This document shows, piece by piece, positions 63,442 to 64,000 of a stretch of DNA of 64,000 nt; within the stretch, counting starts at the first letter, position 1, and every line of letters begins with the position of its first letter. The position numbers and the translations under genes are program-made. This stretch comes from Amycolatopsis orientalis DSM 43388 (lineage in GTDB: Bacteria > Actinomycetota > Actinomycetes > Mycobacteriales > Pseudonocardiaceae), in assembly GCF_000411975.1 (NCBI RefSeq), contig NZ_ASXG01000195.1:1-64000 (forward strand), in the 5' to 3' direction. Below the pieces are notes generated by a model. It saw only the letters and a program-made list of their open reading frames with translations, had not been told where the DNA came from and made no database searches.

Positions 63442-64000
63442 ATGACCTCCCGTCTGCGGATCCTCCCGGCAGCACTGTCCGGTGTGCTCGCCCTGGTCGC
63501 GGCGCTCGCCGCCGGGCACCTGGCGGCGTCGTTCGGCAACATCAACGCTTCGCCGTACCTCGCGGTCGGGAACGGAGCCATCGATCTGACGCCGCTGCCG
63601 CTGAAGGACTTCGCGGTGCGGACCTTCGGCACATACGACAAGACCGTCCTGCTCGGCGGCATGGCGGTGGTGTTGCTGCTCGCGTCCGCCGCGGCCGGAT
63701 TGCTGTCTCGACGAGCACCGTGGCCGGGCCTGGCGATCATTGTCGCGTTTGGACTGATCGGCGGCGTCGCGGTGGCCGCGCGGCCGGATCTGACCACGGT
63801 CGCGTTGCTGGCGCCCCTGGCCAGTTTGGTGGTCGGAGCGGCGGTTTTCCTGCTGCTGCACCGACTTGCGGCCCGGCAGCAGACGACGGACTCCTCGCGG
63901 CGGTCCTTCCTGCTCGGCAGCCTCGGGACCGTCGTCGGGGCGGGAGTGCTCGGCGGGGCCGGAGAGGCGATCAGCGGCACCCGGGACGCGAGCGCCTCCC
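63442..64000 (+). CDS. Membrane molybdopterin oxidoreductase, N-terminus (partial)
   Basis: The gene runs off the right edge; 186 codons are visible. It has four or so hydrophobic segments (A-L-S-G-V-L-A-L-V-A-A-L-A-A, V-L-L-G-G-M-A-V-V-L-L-L-A, A-I-I-V-A-F-G-L-I-G-G-V, A-L-L-A-P-L-A-S-L-V-V-G-A), then R-R-S-F-L-L-G-S-L-G, a twin-arginine-like motif. This is the layout of membrane-fused sulphite-oxidase/YedY-like molybdoenzymes of actinomycetes, whose catalytic domain would lie beyond the window. Start ATG 63442 or ATG 63433. The molybdopterin assignment rests on layout only. Confidence 0.65.
   Translation, partial: MTSRLRILPAALSGVLALVAALAAGHLAASFGNINASPYLAVGNGAIDLTPLPLKDFAVRTFGTYDKTVLLGGMAVVLLLASAAAGLLSRRAPWPGLAIIVAFGLIGGVAVAARPDLTTVALLAPLASLVVGAAVFLLLHRLAARQQTTDSSRRSFLLGSLGTVVGAGVLGGAGEAISGTRDASAS

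Overview
The window looks like chromosomal DNA of a high-GC actinomycete, most likely Amycolatopsis or a close pseudonocardial relative. The basis is about 70% GC with strong third-position bias, frequent GTG starts, DUF397 and Scr1/WhiJ-type XRE regulators, two PF04672 methyltransferases, a SCO6745-family protein and an F420-type luciferase-fold enzyme. The genus is inferred from gene content only.

Layout. 1-9.1 kb: a GGCTC tandem repeat, a DUF397/XRE pair (the XRE gene is frameshifted), a PF04672 methyltransferase, a phosphoribosyltransferase, and regulator/oxidoreductase divergons (HxlR with NmrA-type; MmyB-type XRE with SDR), an amidohydrolase, a tRNA-like relic and an ArsR-SRPBCC pair. 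9-15.6 kb: secreted alkaline phosphatase, a dienelactone-hydrolase-fold protein, a ROK repressor divergent from xylose isomerase, then a second, archaeal-type aspartyl-tRNA synthetase behind a clear T-box leader (specifier GAC, UGGC bulge, Shine-Dalgarno sequestration). 15.8-24 kb: signalling block with a Ser/Thr kinase, a SpoIIE phosphatase and a giant HAMP-repeat hybrid histidine kinase, ending in tRNA-Gly and tRNA-Pro. 24.5-30.6 kb: MarR-controlled MFS efflux, VOC protein, aldo-keto reductase, a catalytically odd SDR, LysR and a DUF6000-like gene.

31-39.9 kb: a DUF3558-like membrane-anchored protein, then a GntR-controlled operon that looks like aromatic catabolism (FAH-family hydrolase, FAD monooxygenase, two NTF2-like proteins, acyl-CoA ligase) followed by an F420-type oxidoreductase. 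40-46.5 kb: MerR/MFS pair, then amidohydrolase divergent from GntR-MFS-GntP. 46.6-54.3 kb: M48 peptidase, second PF04672 methyltransferase, a secreted protein, and the most unusual locus: an XRE protein, two related small peptides sharing a leader-like block and a two-cysteine C-terminal block, an M50 membrane protease of the YydH type, and two small secreted proteins. 54.3-64 kb: beta-propeller protein divergent from TetR, HutD, SCO6745-family protein, a DUF1003-DUF1003-RyR-helical fusion, a truncated PTPS/QueD-like protein, an interrupted gene, a DinB protein, a PQQ-repeat lipoprotein and the start of a membrane molybdopterin oxidoreductase.

A recurring theme is the divergon: a one-component regulator back to back with its likely target, usually with a visible inverted repeat in the gap. 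The strongest second-look items are the two-peptide/M50 locus (50.1-54.3 kb), the T-box on aspS2 (13.64-13.89 kb) and the RyR fusion protein (57.7-59.7 kb).
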